DNA from: Komagataeibacter sucrofermentans DSM 15973
GTDB lineage: Bacteria; Pseudomonadota; Alphaproteobacteria; Acetobacterales; Acetobacteraceae
Direction: 5' to 3'
NCBI RefSeq assembly: GCF_040581405.1
Contig: NZ_CP137157.1
Coordinates: 2,788,001-2,852,000, forward strand
Length of the DNA stretch: 64,000 bases
This document shows, one piece after another, positions 19,391-32,458 of this stretch; within the stretch, counting starts at the first letter, position 1, and every line of letters starts with the position of its first letter. The notes under the pieces are model-generated. The model was given only the letters and a program-made list of their open reading frames with translations. It made no database searches and was not told where the DNA came from. A program made the position numbers and the translations under genes.

Positions 19391-19468
19391 AAACGTTTTG
19401 GGTACTGCCTGTTTTCAAAAAGCGGCGTTTCCTGAAGCTTTTTGAAAACAGCGTCACCAAAAACTTTT
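19391..19468 (+). repeat. Three-stem palindromic repeat, copy 3 (diverged)
   Basis: Outer arms AAACGTTTTGGGT and CACCAAAAACTTTT. Hairpin 1 is weakened (ACTGCC against GCGGCG). Hairpin 2 is GAAGCTTTTTGAAAACAGC. It lies between the MCE terminator and the rbfA stop. Confidence 0.8.
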
Positions 19469-19505
19469 CTTGTTTTTTATCTACGGCCTGTTTTCGAACA
19501 GACGC

Positions 19506-19952
19506 TCAGTCTTCATCCGAGAGGTCGCGCAGCACTTCAGGTTGGCGCAGCATGGTGTCGACTTCCATGGCGTAATCAAGCGCCGTATCAGGCTGGAAGT
19601 GCAGGTCTGGCACGCCACGCAGCCTGAGCGCGTGCGACAGGCGGGTGCGCAGGAACGGCGTTACGCGCTTGAGCGCGGGCAGCAGTTCCGCCACATCGCT
19701 CCGGCCCAGTCGTGCCACGAAAACCGTGGCATGCTTGAGGTCGGGCGAGATACGCACTTCGGTGACCGTAATGCGCACATCGGCCAGATCCGGGTCACGG
19801 AATTCGGTGCGGGCAAATATTTCCGCCAGCACGCGGCGGACTTCTTCCGCCACACGCAGCTGACGCTGCGAGGGACCAGACGCGGAATGGCCGGCAAGTT
19901 TCCCTGCCGGCCCACTCTCGCTCATCCCTTTTCTGGATGAATTGCGGCTCAT
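19506..19952 (-). CDS. rbfA: 30S ribosome-binding factor RbfA
   Basis: 148 residues. A KH-fold assembly factor that helps mature the 5' end of 16S rRNA. Core segments are [36 protein letters not shown] and [20 protein letters not shown] Ser/Gly-rich N-terminal extension of about 30 residues is longer than in E. coli. It overlaps the infB stop by four bases (ATGA) and is the last gene of the rimP operon. Confidence 0.96.
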   Translation of the reverse strand: MSRNSSRKGMSESGPAGKLAGHSASGPSQRQLRVAEEVRRVLAEIFARTEFRDPDLADVRITVTEVRISPDLKHATVFVARLGRSDVAELLPALKRVTPFLRTRLSHALRLRGVPDLHFQPDTALDYAMEVDTMLRQPEVLRDLSDED

Positions 19953-22645
19953 GCCGGGACGAGTTCCATTTCATAACACTCGACCACGTCACCCTCGCGC
20001 AGGTCGTTATACCCGGCAAAGGACAGGCCGCATTCGTAACCGCGCGCCACTTCCTTGACGTCATCCTTGAAGCGCTTGAGCTGGCTCAGTTCACCTTCAT
20101 GGATCACGACGTTGTCACGCAGCAGGCGCACGCCACAGCCACGCTTGACCACACCTTCGGTCACGTAACAGCCGGCAACCTTGCCCACCTTGGTAATTTC
20201 AAAAACCTTGCGGATTTCGGCATAACCCAGGAACTTCTCGCGATGCTTGGGCGCAATTTTGCCACGCACCAGCTGCTCCACGTCATCCGCCACCTGGTAG
20301 ATGATCGAGTAGTAGCGGATGTCCACGCCTTCACGCTGTGCAAGCTCACGGGCCTGTGCCGTAGCGCGGACATTGAACGCGATGATGATCGCACCCGATG
20401 CCTTGGCAAGCTGCACATCGCTTTCCGTAATCTGGCCCACGGTAGCGTTGAGCACGCGGATCTTGACTTCCTCATGCTCAAGCTTCTGCACGGTGGCTTC
20501 AAGCGCCTCCGCCGAGCCCTGCACGTCAGCCTTGATCAGAACCGCGACTTCCTTCTGCGCGCCTGCCTGAATACGGGCGAGCATCTGGTCAAGCGTGCCG
20601 CGTGCAGCAGTCTGGCCAGCGGCCATGCGCTCCTTGATCACGCGCTGGCGGAACTCGGAGATTTCGCGGGCGCGATTCTCGTTTTCCACCACCACGAACG
20701 GCTCGCCTGCGCCCGGCACGCCGGTAATGCCCAGGATTTCAACCGGCATGGACGGACCCGCCTCGCCAAGCTGGCGGTTGCGGTCGTCGATCATGGCGCG
20801 CACGCGGCCCCATTCGGCCCCGGCCACCACGATGTCGGTGCGGCGCAACGTGCCCTTCTGGACCAGAACGGTCGCAACCGGACCACGCCCACGATCAAGG
20901 CGGCTTTCGATCACCGAACCTTCGGCCACCCGATCGGGATTGGCCTTGAGGTCAAGGATTTCGGCCTGCAGCAGGATCGCTTCCTCAAGCTTGTCCAGGC
21001 CCGTGCGCTTGAGCGCCGAGACCTCGACATCCTGCGTATCGCCACCCATGCTTTCCACTACGATTTCGTGGTTCAGCAGTTCCTGGCGCACGCGGTCGGG
21101 GTTCGCACCCGGCTTGTCGCACTTGTTGATGGCCACGATGATCGGGGCATCAGCAGCCTTGGCGTGCTTGATGGCTTCGATCGTCTGCGGCATCACGCCA
21201 TCATCGGCGGCCACCACCAGAATGACCACGTCGGTCACCGAGGCGCCACGGGCACGCATGGCGGTAAACGCCTCATGGCCCGGCGTATCGATGAAGGTGA
21301 TCTTGGCACCCGAGGCCAGCGTGACCTGATACGCGCCGATATGCTGCGTAATGCCGCCTGCTTCGCCATTGGCGACATCGGTGGTGCGCAGCGCATCGAG
21401 CAGCGAGGTCTTGCCGTGATCGACATGACCCATCACGGTCACGACCGGCGGACGCGGCCGCAGATCTTCTTCGCTGTCCTCGATGCCTTCGATGCCGATC
21501 TCGACATCGCTATCGGAAACACGGCGCACGCGATGGCCGAATTCCTGCACGATCAGTTCCGCCGTGTCCGCGTCGAGCGACTGGGTCACGGTGGCCATCA
21601 CGCCCATCTTCATCAGCGCCTTGATGACCTCGCCCTGACGGGCGGCCATGCGGTTGGCGAGTTCCTGCACCGTAATGCTCTCGGGCAGGACAACATCGCG
21701 CACCACGCGCACCTGGTCGGAGCGCAGGCGTTCGAGTTCAGCCTGACGGCGCTCACGCTCACGCTGGCGGCGGACCGAGGCGAGCGAACGGGTCTTGTCG
21801 TCATCCCCTTCGATCGCGGCCTGCACGTCAATGCGGCCAGCGCGACGGCTGTCGTTGTTCTTCTTGGCGCCACCTGAGGGGCGGCGGTTCGGCACGGCGC
21901 TACCGGGGCGACGGCTGGGGCGACGTTCTTCCTCGCCACCATCCGCACGGCCCGTGCGCAGGCGCAGCGTCTCGCCAGCACCGCCTGCGGGGCGTGCCGT
22001 GGTAGCAGCACCACCGCCACCAGCAGGCCGCGACGGACGCAGCGGCTGGGCGGGCATGATCGCGCGCTCGGCCAGCGGGCGCAGGCGCTGCATGGGCGGC
22101 GCCAGCGTCACTTCACCCGGGATGGGCACGGACGAGACAACCGGCCCTGCGGGATCCATCGAGTCGGGCGCTGCGGGGGCCGGCGCGTTGCTGGCCTCCT
22201 GCTTGCGTGCTTCCTCGACCGCAGCAGCGGCATCTGCCTTGGCGCGTGCCTCTTCTTCGGCACGGCGGGCATTTTCCTCTTCAGCGCGGCGGGCTTCCTC
22301 CGCGGCGGAGAGGATCGTGATCTTCTCCTGCTCGCGGGCCTCTTTCTCGCGCTGGATTGCGGCGCGACGCTGCTCATCGAGCACGCGCTGGCGTGTCGCC
22401 AGTTCCGCTGCCGTCAGCGCGCGACCGCCCCGACCACCGGCGCGACCGCCAGCCGGCCCCGATCCGTTACCTGCGGCCCCGGCCCCGCGCTTCTTGCGCA
22501 CCTCGACCTGAACCACCTTTGAACGACCATGGCTGAAGCTCTGTCGCACGGAACCGGCATCCACCGTCCGTCCGACCTCCCTGCGGCCCGCCGGCCGCAG
22601 AGACAAGCGTCCCTTACCCTGATCCTGATCGTTGCCTTCGCTCAT
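19949..22645 (-). CDS. infB: Translation initiation factor IF-2
   Basis: 898 residues. The GTPase that places initiator tRNA on the ribosome. A long charged N-terminal region (Arg/Glu/Ala-rich, with coiled-coil stretches such as [20 protein letters not shown]) precedes the IF2-N module. The G domain follows with [12 protein letters not shown] (G1), DTPGHEAF (G3) and NKCDKP (G4), then domains II, III and IV ending at [11 protein letters not shown]. It overlaps ylxR upstream and rbfA downstream by four bases each, giving tight translational coupling. Confidence 0.97.
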   Translation of the reverse strand: MSEGNDQDQGKGRLSLRPAGRREVGRTVDAGSVRQSFSHGRSKVVQVEVRKKRGAGAAGNGSGPAGGRAGGRGGRALTAAELATRQRVLDEQRRAAIQREKEAREQEKITILSAAEEARRAEEENARRAEEEARAKADAAAAVEEARKQEASNAPAPAAPDSMDPAGPVVSSVPIPGEVTLAPPMQRLRPLAERAIMPAQPLRPSRPAGGGGAATTARPAGGAGETLRLRTGRADGGEEERRPSRRPGSAVPNRRPSGGAKKNNDSRRAGRIDVQAAIEGDDDKTRSLASVRRQRERERRQAELERLRSDQVRVVRDVVLPESITVQELANRMAARQGEVIKALMKMGVMATVTQSLDADTAELIVQEFGHRVRRVSDSDVEIGIEGIEDSEEDLRPRPPVVTVMGHVDHGKTSLLDALRTTDVANGEAGGITQHIGAYQVTLASGAKITFIDTPGHEAFTAMRARGASVTDVVILVVAADDGVMPQTIEAIKHAKAADAPIIVAINKCDKPGANPDRVRQELLNHEIVVESMGGDTQDVEVSALKRTGLDKLEEAILLQAEILDLKANPDRVAEGSVIESRLDRGRGPVATVLVQKGTLRRTDIVVAGAEWGRVRAMIDDRNRQLGEAGPSMPVEILGITGVPGAGEPFVVVENENRAREISEFRQRVIKERMAAGQTAARGTLDQMLARIQAGAQKEVAVLIKADVQGSAEALEATVQKLEHEEVKIRVLNATVGQITESDVQLAKASGAIIIAFNVRATAQARELAQREGVDIRYYSIIYQVADDVEQLVRGKIAPKHREKFLGYAEIRKVFEITKVGKVAGCYVTEGVVKRGCGVRLLRDNVVIHEGELSQLKRFKDDVKEVARGYECGLSFAGYNDLREGDVVECYEMELVPA

Positions 22646-23274
22646 GTACCCGCCTGTTCACACCGTCCGGCGGAACGATCCGCCGAATTCGGGCCAATCC
22701 TGCCGGACAGACCCGCAAAACGTTCACTCTCGATACGGAAACGGCGCGCCAGTTCACCATGCAGAATCGCTGCATGAACAACATGGTCGCGGCCAAATGC
22801 CGCACCCAGACCCGATGCCGTAGGAACAGCCACAACCGGCAGTTCCCGTGCACCAGACAAAACTCTCTTCCTCTCGTCGGGGCTGCCATCGGCCGCCTGT
22901 ATGACCAGACCGGCACGACCGCCCACAACCCACTCACGCACCTTGGCGAAACCGCAGACAATCTGCCCGGCCCGCCGTGCCAGCCCCGCGACATCCATCA
23001 TGCGCCGCAGTAACCCGTCCTTCACAAGATGGGTCAGGTCAGGGGGAATAACAACCCTTCCCCTCGCCGCGCGGGCAAATACGCCGCGTGTGCGTGCTGT
23101 TTCTAACACATCCGCGCGTGCGCTCAACCAAATTCCCCGTCCGGGCAGCCGTGCGGAAAGATCAGGGATCACGACTCCATCGGGGGAAATGACAAAACGG
23201 ATCATTTCCTCCTTGGGCAGCCGGAGCCGGGTCACGGCGCAACGGCGCAGTGGCCCGCGCTCTTCAGGCTCCAT
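22642..23274 (-). CDS. YlxR (DUF448) RNA-binding protein with L7Ae-like C-terminal domain
   Basis: 210 residues. The N-terminal DUF448 domain ([20 protein letters not shown] ... [13 protein letters not shown]) is a small RNA-binding fold found between nusA and infB. The C-terminal half ([20 protein letters not shown] ... [19 protein letters not shown]) resembles the L7Ae/YlxQ kink-turn-binding fold, so this is a fusion of two proteins that are separate in Firmicutes. The open frame extends upstream into nusA; I chose the ATG at 23274 after GGAAG. The stop overlaps infB. Confidence 0.88.
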   Translation of the reverse strand: MEPEERGPLRRCAVTRLRLPKEEMIRFVISPDGVVIPDLSARLPGRGIWLSARADVLETARTRGVFARAARGRVVIPPDLTHLVKDGLLRRMMDVAGLARRAGQIVCGFAKVREWVVGGRAGLVIQAADGSPDERKRVLSGARELPVVAVPTASGLGAAFGRDHVVHAAILHGELARRFRIESERFAGLSGRIGPNSADRSAGRCEQAGT

Positions 23275-23308
23275 GCCTTCCGGATCTTCCGCGTTCAGGT
23301 CGGTTTGC

Positions 23309-24847
23309 TCAGACGTCGGACGTCTCCTCTTGCACGGGCTTCGCCTCGTCACCATCGAACCAGTGGGCGCGCGCCGCCATGATGATCTCGTTGGCCGCAT
23401 CCTCGTCAATGGCATCGCTGCCCAGGATCTCGACAAGTTCATCACCGGCCAGGTCGGCCAGGTCATCAAGCGTCTTCACGCCTTTTTCACCCAGCGTCAC
23501 CAGCATCTGGTTGGTGAACACGCCCAGCACGGCGATATCATCGCTCACGCCCAGCGTGCGGCGCTTGTTGTCAAGCTCCTCTTCCTGGCCAGCCAGATAG
23601 CCTTCGGCGCGGCGGACCAGTTCACTGGCCACATCCTCGTCAAAGCCTTCGATGTTGGCCAGCTCCTCGGGGTCGGCAAAAGCCAGTTCCTCGATGGAAT
23701 GGAAGCCCTCGGTCACCAGCAGGCCCGCGATGACATCATCCACGTCCAGCGCTTCAACAAACAGGTTGCTGCGGCGACGGAATTCTTCCTGACGGCGCTC
23801 CGATTCCTCGGCCTCGGTCAGGATGTCGATGTCCCAGCGCGTCAGCTGGCTGGCAAGGCGCACGTTCTGGCCGCGGCGGCCAATGGCCAGGCTGAGCTGG
23901 TCATCGGGCACGACAACCTCGACGCGACCCGCTTCCTCATCCATCACCACCTTGCTGACTTCAGCCGGGGCAAGGGCGTTGACTACGAAGGTTGCGGCCT
24001 GCGGGCTCCACGGAATGATATCGATCTTCTCGCCCTGGAGTTCCTTGACCACTTCCTGCACGCGGCGGCCACGCACGCCCACGCAGGCGCCCACGGGGTC
24101 GATCGAGGCATCACGCGAGATGACGGCCATCTTGGCGCGCGAACCGGGGTCACGCGCCACGGCCTTGATCTCGATGATGCCATCATAGATCTCGGGCACT
24201 TCCTGCGCGAACAACTTGGCGAGGAACGCCGGATGCGTGCGCGAAAGGAAGATCTGCGGGCCACGCGGCTCGTCACGCACGTCATAGATATAGGCGCGCA
24301 CGCGATCGGAGTTGCGGAAGCTTTCACGCGGGATCAGCTCATCACGGCGCAGCAGGGCCTCCGCATCGCCGATCTCGACGAGCAGATTGCCATATTCCGT
24401 GCGCTTGACGGTGCCGTTGACGATCTCGCCCACGCGGTCCTTGAAGTCGTTGAACTGGCGGCGGCGCTCATATTCACGCACGCGCTGGACAATGACCTGC
24501 TTGGCCGTCTGCGCCGCGATGCGCCCGAAATCGATGGGCGGCAGCGGGTCGATCAGGTATTCGCCAAGCTGGATCTCGGGCTTGAACTTGCGCGCGATGT
24601 AGAGCGGGATCTGGGTTTCCTCGTTCTCCACCGCCTCGACCGCCTCGGTCCAGCGCGACAGGCGCACATCGCCGGTGCGGCGGTCGATGGTGGCGCGGAT
24701 ATCCTTTTCATGACCATATTTCGCGCGGCCGGCCTTCTGGATGGCCTGCTCCATCGCTTCGAGCACTTCCTCGCGGTCAATCGACTTTTCCCGCGCTACG
24801 GCATCGGCCACCAGCAGCAGTTCGGGACGGGCAACGGACGTATCCAT
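23309..24847 (-). CDS. nusA: Transcription termination/antitermination factor NusA
   Basis: 512 residues. It binds RNA polymerase and modulates pausing, termination and antitermination. Order: N-terminal polymerase-binding domain ([20 protein letters not shown]), S1 domain ([19 protein letters not shown]), tandem KH domains ([19 protein letters not shown] and [19 protein letters not shown]) and two C-terminal acidic helix-hairpin repeats. The ATG at 24847 has GGAG six bases upstream and matches the family N-terminus; an in-frame TTG further upstream is less likely. It is second in the operon after rimP. Confidence 0.96.
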   Translation of the reverse strand: MDTSVARPELLLVADAVAREKSIDREEVLEAMEQAIQKAGRAKYGHEKDIRATIDRRTGDVRLSRWTEAVEAVENEETQIPLYIARKFKPEIQLGEYLIDPLPPIDFGRIAAQTAKQVIVQRVREYERRRQFNDFKDRVGEIVNGTVKRTEYGNLLVEIGDAEALLRRDELIPRESFRNSDRVRAYIYDVRDEPRGPQIFLSRTHPAFLAKLFAQEVPEIYDGIIEIKAVARDPGSRAKMAVISRDASIDPVGACVGVRGRRVQEVVKELQGEKIDIIPWSPQAATFVVNALAPAEVSKVVMDEEAGRVEVVVPDDQLSLAIGRRGQNVRLASQLTRWDIDILTEAEESERRQEEFRRRSNLFVEALDVDDVIAGLLVTEGFHSIEELAFADPEELANIEGFDEDVASELVRRAEGYLAGQEEELDNKRRTLGVSDDIAVLGVFTNQMLVTLGEKGVKTLDDLADLAGDELVEILGSDAIDEDAANEIIMAARAHWFDGDEAKPVQEETSDV

Positions 24848-24867
24848 CAGTGTCTCCACAACATCGT

Positions 24868-25521
24868 TCAATTGGCCTTGCGGGCCGACTTGCGACCCGA
24901 CTTGCCAGCGGGCTTGCGGTCTTCAGCCGGGGAAGGATCTTCCTCCAGGCCAGTCTCCTCGGGGCTTGCCGCCGGCTTCATCATCCGGGCGCTCGCCTCG
25001 ATCAGTTCATCGGTCAGGACAAGGCGCGCCTTGCGCATTTCAGCGAAAGGCAGCGAAACCTCGCTCCCGTCATCGAGCCGCATCAGGCCATGGCCCTCGC
25101 GCGCGCCGAGCACGATCCCGGCAAAACGCTTGCGGCCTTCAATGGGCATGTTCATCTCGGCGCGGGCAAGGTGGCCTGCAAACCGCTCCCAGTCCTTGGC
25201 GCGCGTCAGGGGGCGGTCGATGCCGGGGGATGAGACCTCGAGCGTCCATGCGCCGGGCAGCGGGTCTTCCACGTCCAGTATCGCGCCAACCGCATGGCTG
25301 ATCTGTTCGCAGTCCTCAATGAGCAGGAGCGTGCCATCGGCACGGTCCGCCATGATCTGCACGGTAGGGGACTCGCGGCCCAGCACCGCCACGCGCACGA
25401 GGTCGAACCCCATGTCGGCCAGCGCGGGGGCGACCATTGCGGCGATGCGGGCATCGAGGCCCGACAGGAAAGGCAGATCAGCGTCCAATGCAAAAAAGGC
25501 AGCCCTGCGGCCACCCCCCAA
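24868..25521 (-). CDS. rimP: Ribosome maturation factor RimP
   Basis: 217 residues. It is needed for 30S subunit maturation. The N-terminal domain contains [19 protein letters not shown] and [20 protein letters not shown], the family signature. An SH3-like C-terminal domain follows, with a basic Lys/Arg-rich tail ([12 protein letters not shown]). It is the first gene of rimP-nusA-ylxR-infB-rbfA. The first residues ([14 protein letters not shown]) are a possible over-extension. The promoter should lie within the 143 bases shared with the divergent gene at 25665. Confidence 0.94.
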   Translation of the reverse strand: MGGGRRAAFFALDADLPFLSGLDARIAAMVAPALADMGFDLVRVAVLGRESPTVQIMADRADGTLLLIEDCEQISHAVGAILDVEDPLPGAWTLEVSSPGIDRPLTRAKDWERFAGHLARAEMNMPIEGRKRFAGIVLGAREGHGLMRLDDGSEVSLPFAEMRKARLVLTDELIEASARMMKPAASPEETGLEEDPSPAEDRKPAGKSGRKSARKAN

Positions 25522-25664
25522 AGAAAAAAACCATAAATGAAGGAATAATCGGTAACATAGGTCACGCCATGCCTTACCGCAAGGACTATATGGGCGCGCG
25601 GGGGTTACATTTCCTCTCTCTTAACATCTTGCCATTCGCCCCGCCCCGCACACATTATGTACGG

Positions 25665-26303
25665 ATGATGCCCACGCCCTCCGCGCCGGAACCGACACGG
25701 GAACGCAGCGAACGCTCGTCTAGCCGCAAGCTGGTCGTGGTGGGGCTGATTGCGGCCGTCGTGGCCGGCGGGGGACTGGGCGCTGGCGGCTTCCTGACCC
25801 CGGAGGAAGGTGGCAGCGGCAGCCAGACGCCCCCCGTCGCAGCCGAGGCCGGCGGCGGCCGGGGCAATGGCGGCAATCACCTCATGCTGAACGCGCCGGT
25901 GCAGGGCAGGCCCGACATGATGGGCCAGATGCCCATGATCTCGCCCGATCGCGCGGCGGAAATGCTGCGCCAGACAAGTTTTACACTGCAGGAGCAGGCC
26001 GAGATCATGGCGGCGTTGCGACGGCGCGAGATCATACTGGCCGACATGCCGATGTATGACACCGCAGGCGGCGGGTCAGTCGTAAACGTGGAGTCCCTTG
26101 GTCTCGTGCAGACCGTGCATCTCGGGCCGCAGCCCCGCAGCGTGATCCTGCCCATCCGCATCGCAGGCAATGTGTCGATCTCGCCCGCGGGTGACCCGGG
26201 GCCGATGGGCGTGCACGCCGCGGCGGTGTTCGTGCCGGGGCCCATGCCGCTGCCGGTGCTGATGCGCGGGGTCAATTTTGTCATCGGGGTTGTGGTGCAA
26301 TGA
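25665..26303 (+). CDS. Unknown single-pass membrane protein, first gene of AAA+ operon
   Basis: 212 residues, not recognised. A basic, Ser/Arg-rich N-terminus (TRERSERSSSRK) is followed by one membrane segment (LVVVGLIAAVVAGGGLGAGG), then a Gly-rich linker with Met/Pro-rich stretches, a short helix (ISPDRAAEMLRQTSFTLQEQ) and a beta-rich C-terminal part ending NFVIGVVVQ. The bulk should be periplasmic. Its stop overlaps the start of the AAA+ gene by four bases (ATGA), which ties the two products together. The open frame extends upstream, but the paired ATGs at 25665/25668 fit a membrane-protein start best. Confidence 0.7.
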   Translation: MMPTPSAPEPTRERSERSSSRKLVVVGLIAAVVAGGGLGAGGFLTPEEGGSGSQTPPVAAEAGGGRGNGGNHLMLNAPVQGRPDMMGQMPMISPDRAAEMLRQTSFTLQEQAEIMAALRRREIILADMPMYDTAGGGSVVNVESLGLVQTVHLGPQPRSVILPIRIAGNVSISPAGDPGPMGVHAAAVFVPGPMPLPVLMRGVNFVIGVVVQ

Positions 26304-27571
26304 AGCCGCTTTATCCGATCCTGATGGAACGGGTCGTGCCGATCGCCATGGTTATTTTCCTGGTGCTTGGCAGTTTTCAGGCCGCAATGGCGTTGCATCT
26401 TTCGCTCGCCAGCATACGGCATTTCATGGAATGGTGCGCACCGGCCTATCCGGTCATGGCGGCGGTAAGCGCCCTGCTGGTGCTGAGCGGGCTGTGGTTC
26501 GATAGCCGGGCCGAGAAACTCGCCCGCAAGGGAATCCGACGCAGACGGGGATGGATGATGGACGTACTGGCCAGGCTGACCAATCGTAGCGCGCTTGAGG
26601 AAATGCTGGCGCGCGAACAGAAAGAAACCGTGATCGACGCCGAGGAACTCGCCGCCAGCCTGCGCGCGCGCGTGATCGGCCAGGACCAGGTATGCGAGGA
26701 CGTGGCGACCCAGCTGCGCCGCCGCCTGGCCCTGCAGGTGCGCGGCAAGCCGGTGGGAATCTTCCTGCTTGCCGGGCCGCCGGGCACGGGCAAGACCTAT
26801 CTGGCCAAGCAGCTTGCCCGCCAGCTTGACCGCCCGCTGCTCAACTTCGACATGACGCAGATGAGCTCGCCCCATGCCGCCACCCAGCTCTTCGGCTCGC
26901 CCAAGGGGTATGTCGGCTCGGACACCTACGGCAAGCTGACCGGCGGCCTGAAGGAAAAGCCGGATGCGGTAGTGCTGCTCGATGAAATCGAGAAAGCGCA
27001 CCCCGATGTGTTCAAGAAATTCCTGACCGCCTGGAATGACGGGCACGTGACCGAGGCCTCGACGGGGCAGCAGATCTCGACCGTGCGCTGCATCTTCATC
27101 CTGACATCGAACATCGCCACCGATGCGCTGTCCGAGATCGCGGACCGGCTGGCGGATGAACCCGACAAGATGCGCGCCGAGTCGGTCGAGGCGCTGCGCC
27201 AGGCAGGCTTTGCGCCTGAAGTGCTGAACCGGCTGGACCGCATTTTCGTGTTCCGCCCGCTTGAAGGGCTGGACATCGCCCGCGTGTCGGCGCTGGAAAT
27301 CGAGGCGATGATCGACAGTTATGGCCTCAAGGTCGAGACCGGGGGCATCGACCCCGCCCTGCTGTTCGAGGTCATGCGCCGCCAGGGCCGCATGGGCCCT
27401 GCCGCAAGTGCGCGCGACCTGGCCCGCTCGATCGAGGACATGATCAGCGACTCGCTCATCACCGCCCGCCAGCAGGGTGCCAAACTTGTGCGCGTAGTGC
27501 AGAACGAAGATGGCATCGTGGCCGAAATCGCGGACAAGGGCGACGCGCAGCAGGCCCGGATCAGTTCCTGA
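26300..27571 (+). CDS. Membrane-anchored single-ring Clp-type AAA+ ATPase
   Basis: 423 residues. Two hydrophobic segments (about 12-32 and 50-66) anchor the N-terminus. One AAA+ module of the ClpB/ClpA D2 type follows: VIGQDQV (125-131), Walker A GPPGTGKT (159-166), pore loop GYVG (203-206), Walker B LLDEIEKAHPDV (226-237), sensor 1 LTSN (268-271), arginine-finger region EVLNRLD, and a sensor-2 Arg in ARDLARSIEDMI. ATPase activity and threading of protein are therefore likely. It lacks the Clp N-domain, the D1 ring and any ClpP-docking IGF/IGL loop that I can see. It is coupled to the preceding gene and 42 bases from the next. Function unknown. Confidence 0.88.
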   Translation: MKPLYPILMERVVPIAMVIFLVLGSFQAAMALHLSLASIRHFMEWCAPAYPVMAAVSALLVLSGLWFDSRAEKLARKGIRRRRGWMMDVLARLTNRSALEEMLAREQKETVIDAEELAASLRARVIGQDQVCEDVATQLRRRLALQVRGKPVGIFLLAGPPGTGKTYLAKQLARQLDRPLLNFDMTQMSSPHAATQLFGSPKGYVGSDTYGKLTGGLKEKPDAVVLLDEIEKAHPDVFKKFLTAWNDGHVTEASTGQQISTVRCIFILTSNIATDALSEIADRLADEPDKMRAESVEALRQAGFAPEVLNRLDRIFVFRPLEGLDIARVSALEIEAMIDSYGLKVETGGIDPALLFEVMRRQGRMGPAASARDLARSIEDMISDSLITARQQGAKLVRVVQNEDGIVAEIADKGDAQQARISS

Positions 27572-27613
27572 GCCATGGCCGTGCTGTTCCGCCCTGCCCC
27601 CGTGGCCTGCTGA

Positions 27614-28549
27614 ATGTCTGCTTTTTCGCGCCTCTGGTATCGTGCGCCGTTGTGGCGTCTGTGCCTGTACCTGATCCTGCCGTTCGTGGCGCTGACGTTC
27701 ATTTTCCCGCCCGCCTATCTTACGCGGTGGCTGCCCCGCATGGGGCAGATCACCACGGCCATCCATAAGCGCCTTGGCATGCAGGACCTGCCTGCCGACG
27801 CCAACCAGTTCGGCGGGCCGGGAGATGGGGTCGTGACCATCATGCCCATCACAGAGCGCCTGACCAAGGCGATTCCGTTTGCCGGGCGCATCCTGCCGCT
27901 GCCCGCAGGCGTGTGGCACCCGATCATCAACGTGATTGAAGGCCCGCATGGCGAAGTGCTGGAAAACATTCTGGTGCGGGTGCAGAATCATGTCGTGACC
28001 GGCCTGATCGTGGCCAGCGGCACGACACAGTCGATCCTGACCGCCGCCAACACCACAATGGACACGGAATGCCATGATGACCGCAACTACATGGCGCATA
28101 TCGCGGCCAGCCATCCGCCCGTGATGGAATGCTGGCTCACGCGCCTGGTCGATCCGGCCTCCATCCTCCACATGAACGTCATTGCCGAGCGGCTGCAGCA
28201 GGAAGGCATCACGCTGCCGCCTGTCCTGCTCAGGGCCACGTGGATCAACAGCGCCGCCGCCTCCGAAGACAGCCTCAATGCCGAGACGGTGGCCATCTAT
28301 CTCAATCCGGTCAACCTCGACGACACCAAGACCCTGCGCTCACCCGGTTTCTGGACCAGGGAGGCGCTGACGCAGCAACCCGCCGCCAATGACTTCGTCA
28401 GGCGCATGAATGCATGGATGGCAGGCTGGGCACCGGTGCTGCATGATGGCTTCAACAGCGACATGCTGGCCTCAAGCGAGGAGCAGCGCGCCCGGCTTTC
28501 GGTTGACCCGGCAGCCCCCCGCCCCGGCGAAGGCAACCCGCTGGACTAA
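27614..28549 (+). CDS. Unknown membrane-anchored protein, third gene of AAA+ operon
   Basis: 311 residues, not recognised. One N-terminal membrane segment (LWRLCLYLILPFVALTFIF) precedes a large domain that would be periplasmic. Cysteines occur at TECHDDRN and VMECWLT and could pair if exported. The C-terminus is Pro-rich (DPAAPRPGEGNPLD). It lies 42 bases after the AAA+ gene with no terminator between, so it is probably the last gene of the same operon. I can name no domain. Confidence 0.7.
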   Translation: MSAFSRLWYRAPLWRLCLYLILPFVALTFIFPPAYLTRWLPRMGQITTAIHKRLGMQDLPADANQFGGPGDGVVTIMPITERLTKAIPFAGRILPLPAGVWHPIINVIEGPHGEVLENILVRVQNHVVTGLIVASGTTQSILTAANTTMDTECHDDRNYMAHIAASHPPVMECWLTRLVDPASILHMNVIAERLQQEGITLPPVLLRATWINSAAASEDSLNAETVAIYLNPVNLDDTKTLRSPGFWTREALTQQPAANDFVRRMNAWMAGWAPVLHDGFNSDMLASSEEQRARLSVDPAAPRPGEGNPLD

Positions 28550-28560
28550 GCTGGTTCTGA

Positions 28561-28621
28561 AACCCAAAAAACTTCAGAAAAACGCCGCCTTTTTTCAAAA
28601 AGGCGGCGCCTGGAACTTTTG
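28561..28621 (+). repeat. Three-stem palindromic repeat, copy 4 (partial)
   Basis: The strong hairpin 1, CGCCGCCTTTTTTCAAAAAGGCGGCG (shown here only by its arms, 28583-28608), is intact. Hairpin 2 and the right arm are missing. It sits between the convergent third AAA+-operon gene and the LysR gene, where it may terminate both. Confidence 0.75.
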
Positions 28622-28642
28622 TTTCTTCTCAATGGCTTCTTT

Positions 28643-29539
28643 TCAGCCCTGACGCAGTACGTCCGATATCTCGATCAGGAAATCGAGCACCGTGCGCGTG
28701 CGCAGCGGCAGGGTGCGCGGGCCGGTATGCACGGCATAGAAGGGCAGCTCGGGAATGGTCCATTCCGGCAGCAGGTGCACAAGGCGACCTGCCGCAATAT
28801 CCTCTTCCACCTGAAATGTCGGCAGCATGCCAATGCCAAGCCCCGCCCGCACGGCCTGAAGCACGGCTTCGCTGCTATTGGCGCGAAATGGCCCGTTGGC
28901 CGCCACCGTGGTCTCGCTCTCGCCCTTGCGGGTGAACTGCCAGTCATGCCGCGTGCCGCCATAGCTATAGGCAATGCAGGGGTGATTGAGCAGGTCGCGC
29001 GGGTGGGCGGGGGTGCCACGGCGGGCAAGATAATCGCTTGAAGCAATGACGCAGCGATGCACCGAGCCCAGGCGGCGGGCAATCAGCGAACCCTCGGCGA
29101 TGGAGCCGATGCGGATGGCAAGGTCCAGCCCTTCTTCCACCAGATCGCCAAACCCGTCGCGCATGACCAGTTCAACCGACAGGTCGGGATGTTCCTCCAG
29201 CAGGCTGCTCAGGCGACTGGTCAGGTACAGGCCAAACGCCGTGGTCACGCCCAGCCGCACCAGCCCGGACACCGAGGCCCGCCTGCGGCCCAGCGCGGTT
29301 TCCGCCGTTTCAAGAATTTCCAGCACTTCATAGGCATGCGGCAGGAGACTGCGCCCGTCTTCCGTCATCATCAGGCTGCGGGTGGTGCGGGCGAACAGCG
29401 TTGCGCCGTAATGAGCCTCAAGCAGGGCGATATGGCGGGAAATGGTAGGCTGGCTTGCCCCCGTCTCCCTTGATACGGCAGAGAATGATCCCGTTGCAGC
29501 CACACGGACAAAGCTGTGCAAAGCAGAAAGCAGATCCAT
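28643..29539 (-). CDS. LysR-family transcriptional regulator
   Basis: 298 residues. The N-terminal winged helix-turn-helix (LHSFVRVAATGSFSAVSRET, GASQPTISRHIALLE) is followed by a periplasmic-binding-protein-like effector domain (VRLGVTTAFGLYLTSRLSSL ... AGLGIGMLPTFQVEEDI). It belongs to the CrgA/AaeR-like branch by general appearance. Target and effector are unknown. It is not divergent from an obvious target; the next gene on the same strand upstream is acnA. Confidence 0.93.
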   Translation of the reverse strand: MDLLSALHSFVRVAATGSFSAVSRETGASQPTISRHIALLEAHYGATLFARTTRSLMMTEDGRSLLPHAYEVLEILETAETALGRRRASVSGLVRLGVTTAFGLYLTSRLSSLLEEHPDLSVELVMRDGFGDLVEEGLDLAIRIGSIAEGSLIARRLGSVHRCVIASSDYLARRGTPAHPRDLLNHPCIAYSYGGTRHDWQFTRKGESETTVAANGPFRANSSEAVLQAVRAGLGIGMLPTFQVEEDIAAGRLVHLLPEWTIPELPFYAVHTGPRTLPLRTRTVLDFLIEISDVLRQG

Positions 29540-29682
29540 GGGGCCCCATCATATCCGGCATGTTATTACACTATCCCGGCTTTAAACGGCATCGTATTTA
29601 TACACAATACAGAGAAAAGGCACCGCGGATATGTGTTTAACGCAGAGGTAACTTATACCACTCACGCATAGATGAGCGGCCA

Positions 29683-29719
29683 TAAAAAAACGGCGACCCG
29701 CATGATACGGGCCGCCGTC
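29683..29719 (-). terminator. acnA: Rho-independent terminator of acnA
   Basis: On the minus strand, ACGGCGGCCCG and CGGGTCGCCGT pair around a seven-base loop and are followed by seven T residues. It lies 46 bases after the acnA stop. Confidence 0.9.
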
Positions 29720-29764
29720 CTTATCCCTCCGGCCCGGCTCAGGCCGGGACGGCGCTGCCTGTTA

Positions 29765-32458
<2,694 letters not shown>

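Noticed and set aside
14423-25521. Horizontal transfer of the translation gene block
   Set aside because: Gene order and content are typical of Alphaproteobacteria and the composition is uniform with the surroundings.
22901-25540. Very long open frame (about 879 codons) on the plus strand opposite nusA/rimP
   Set aside because: It is antisense to confidently identified genes and its product is His/Arg/Asp-rich without any domain. Long antisense frames are expected in GC-rich DNA.
25877-28171. Minus-strand open frame of about 764 codons opposite the AAA+ operon
   Set aside because: The plus-strand genes have clear motifs and four-base overlaps; the antisense frame has none.
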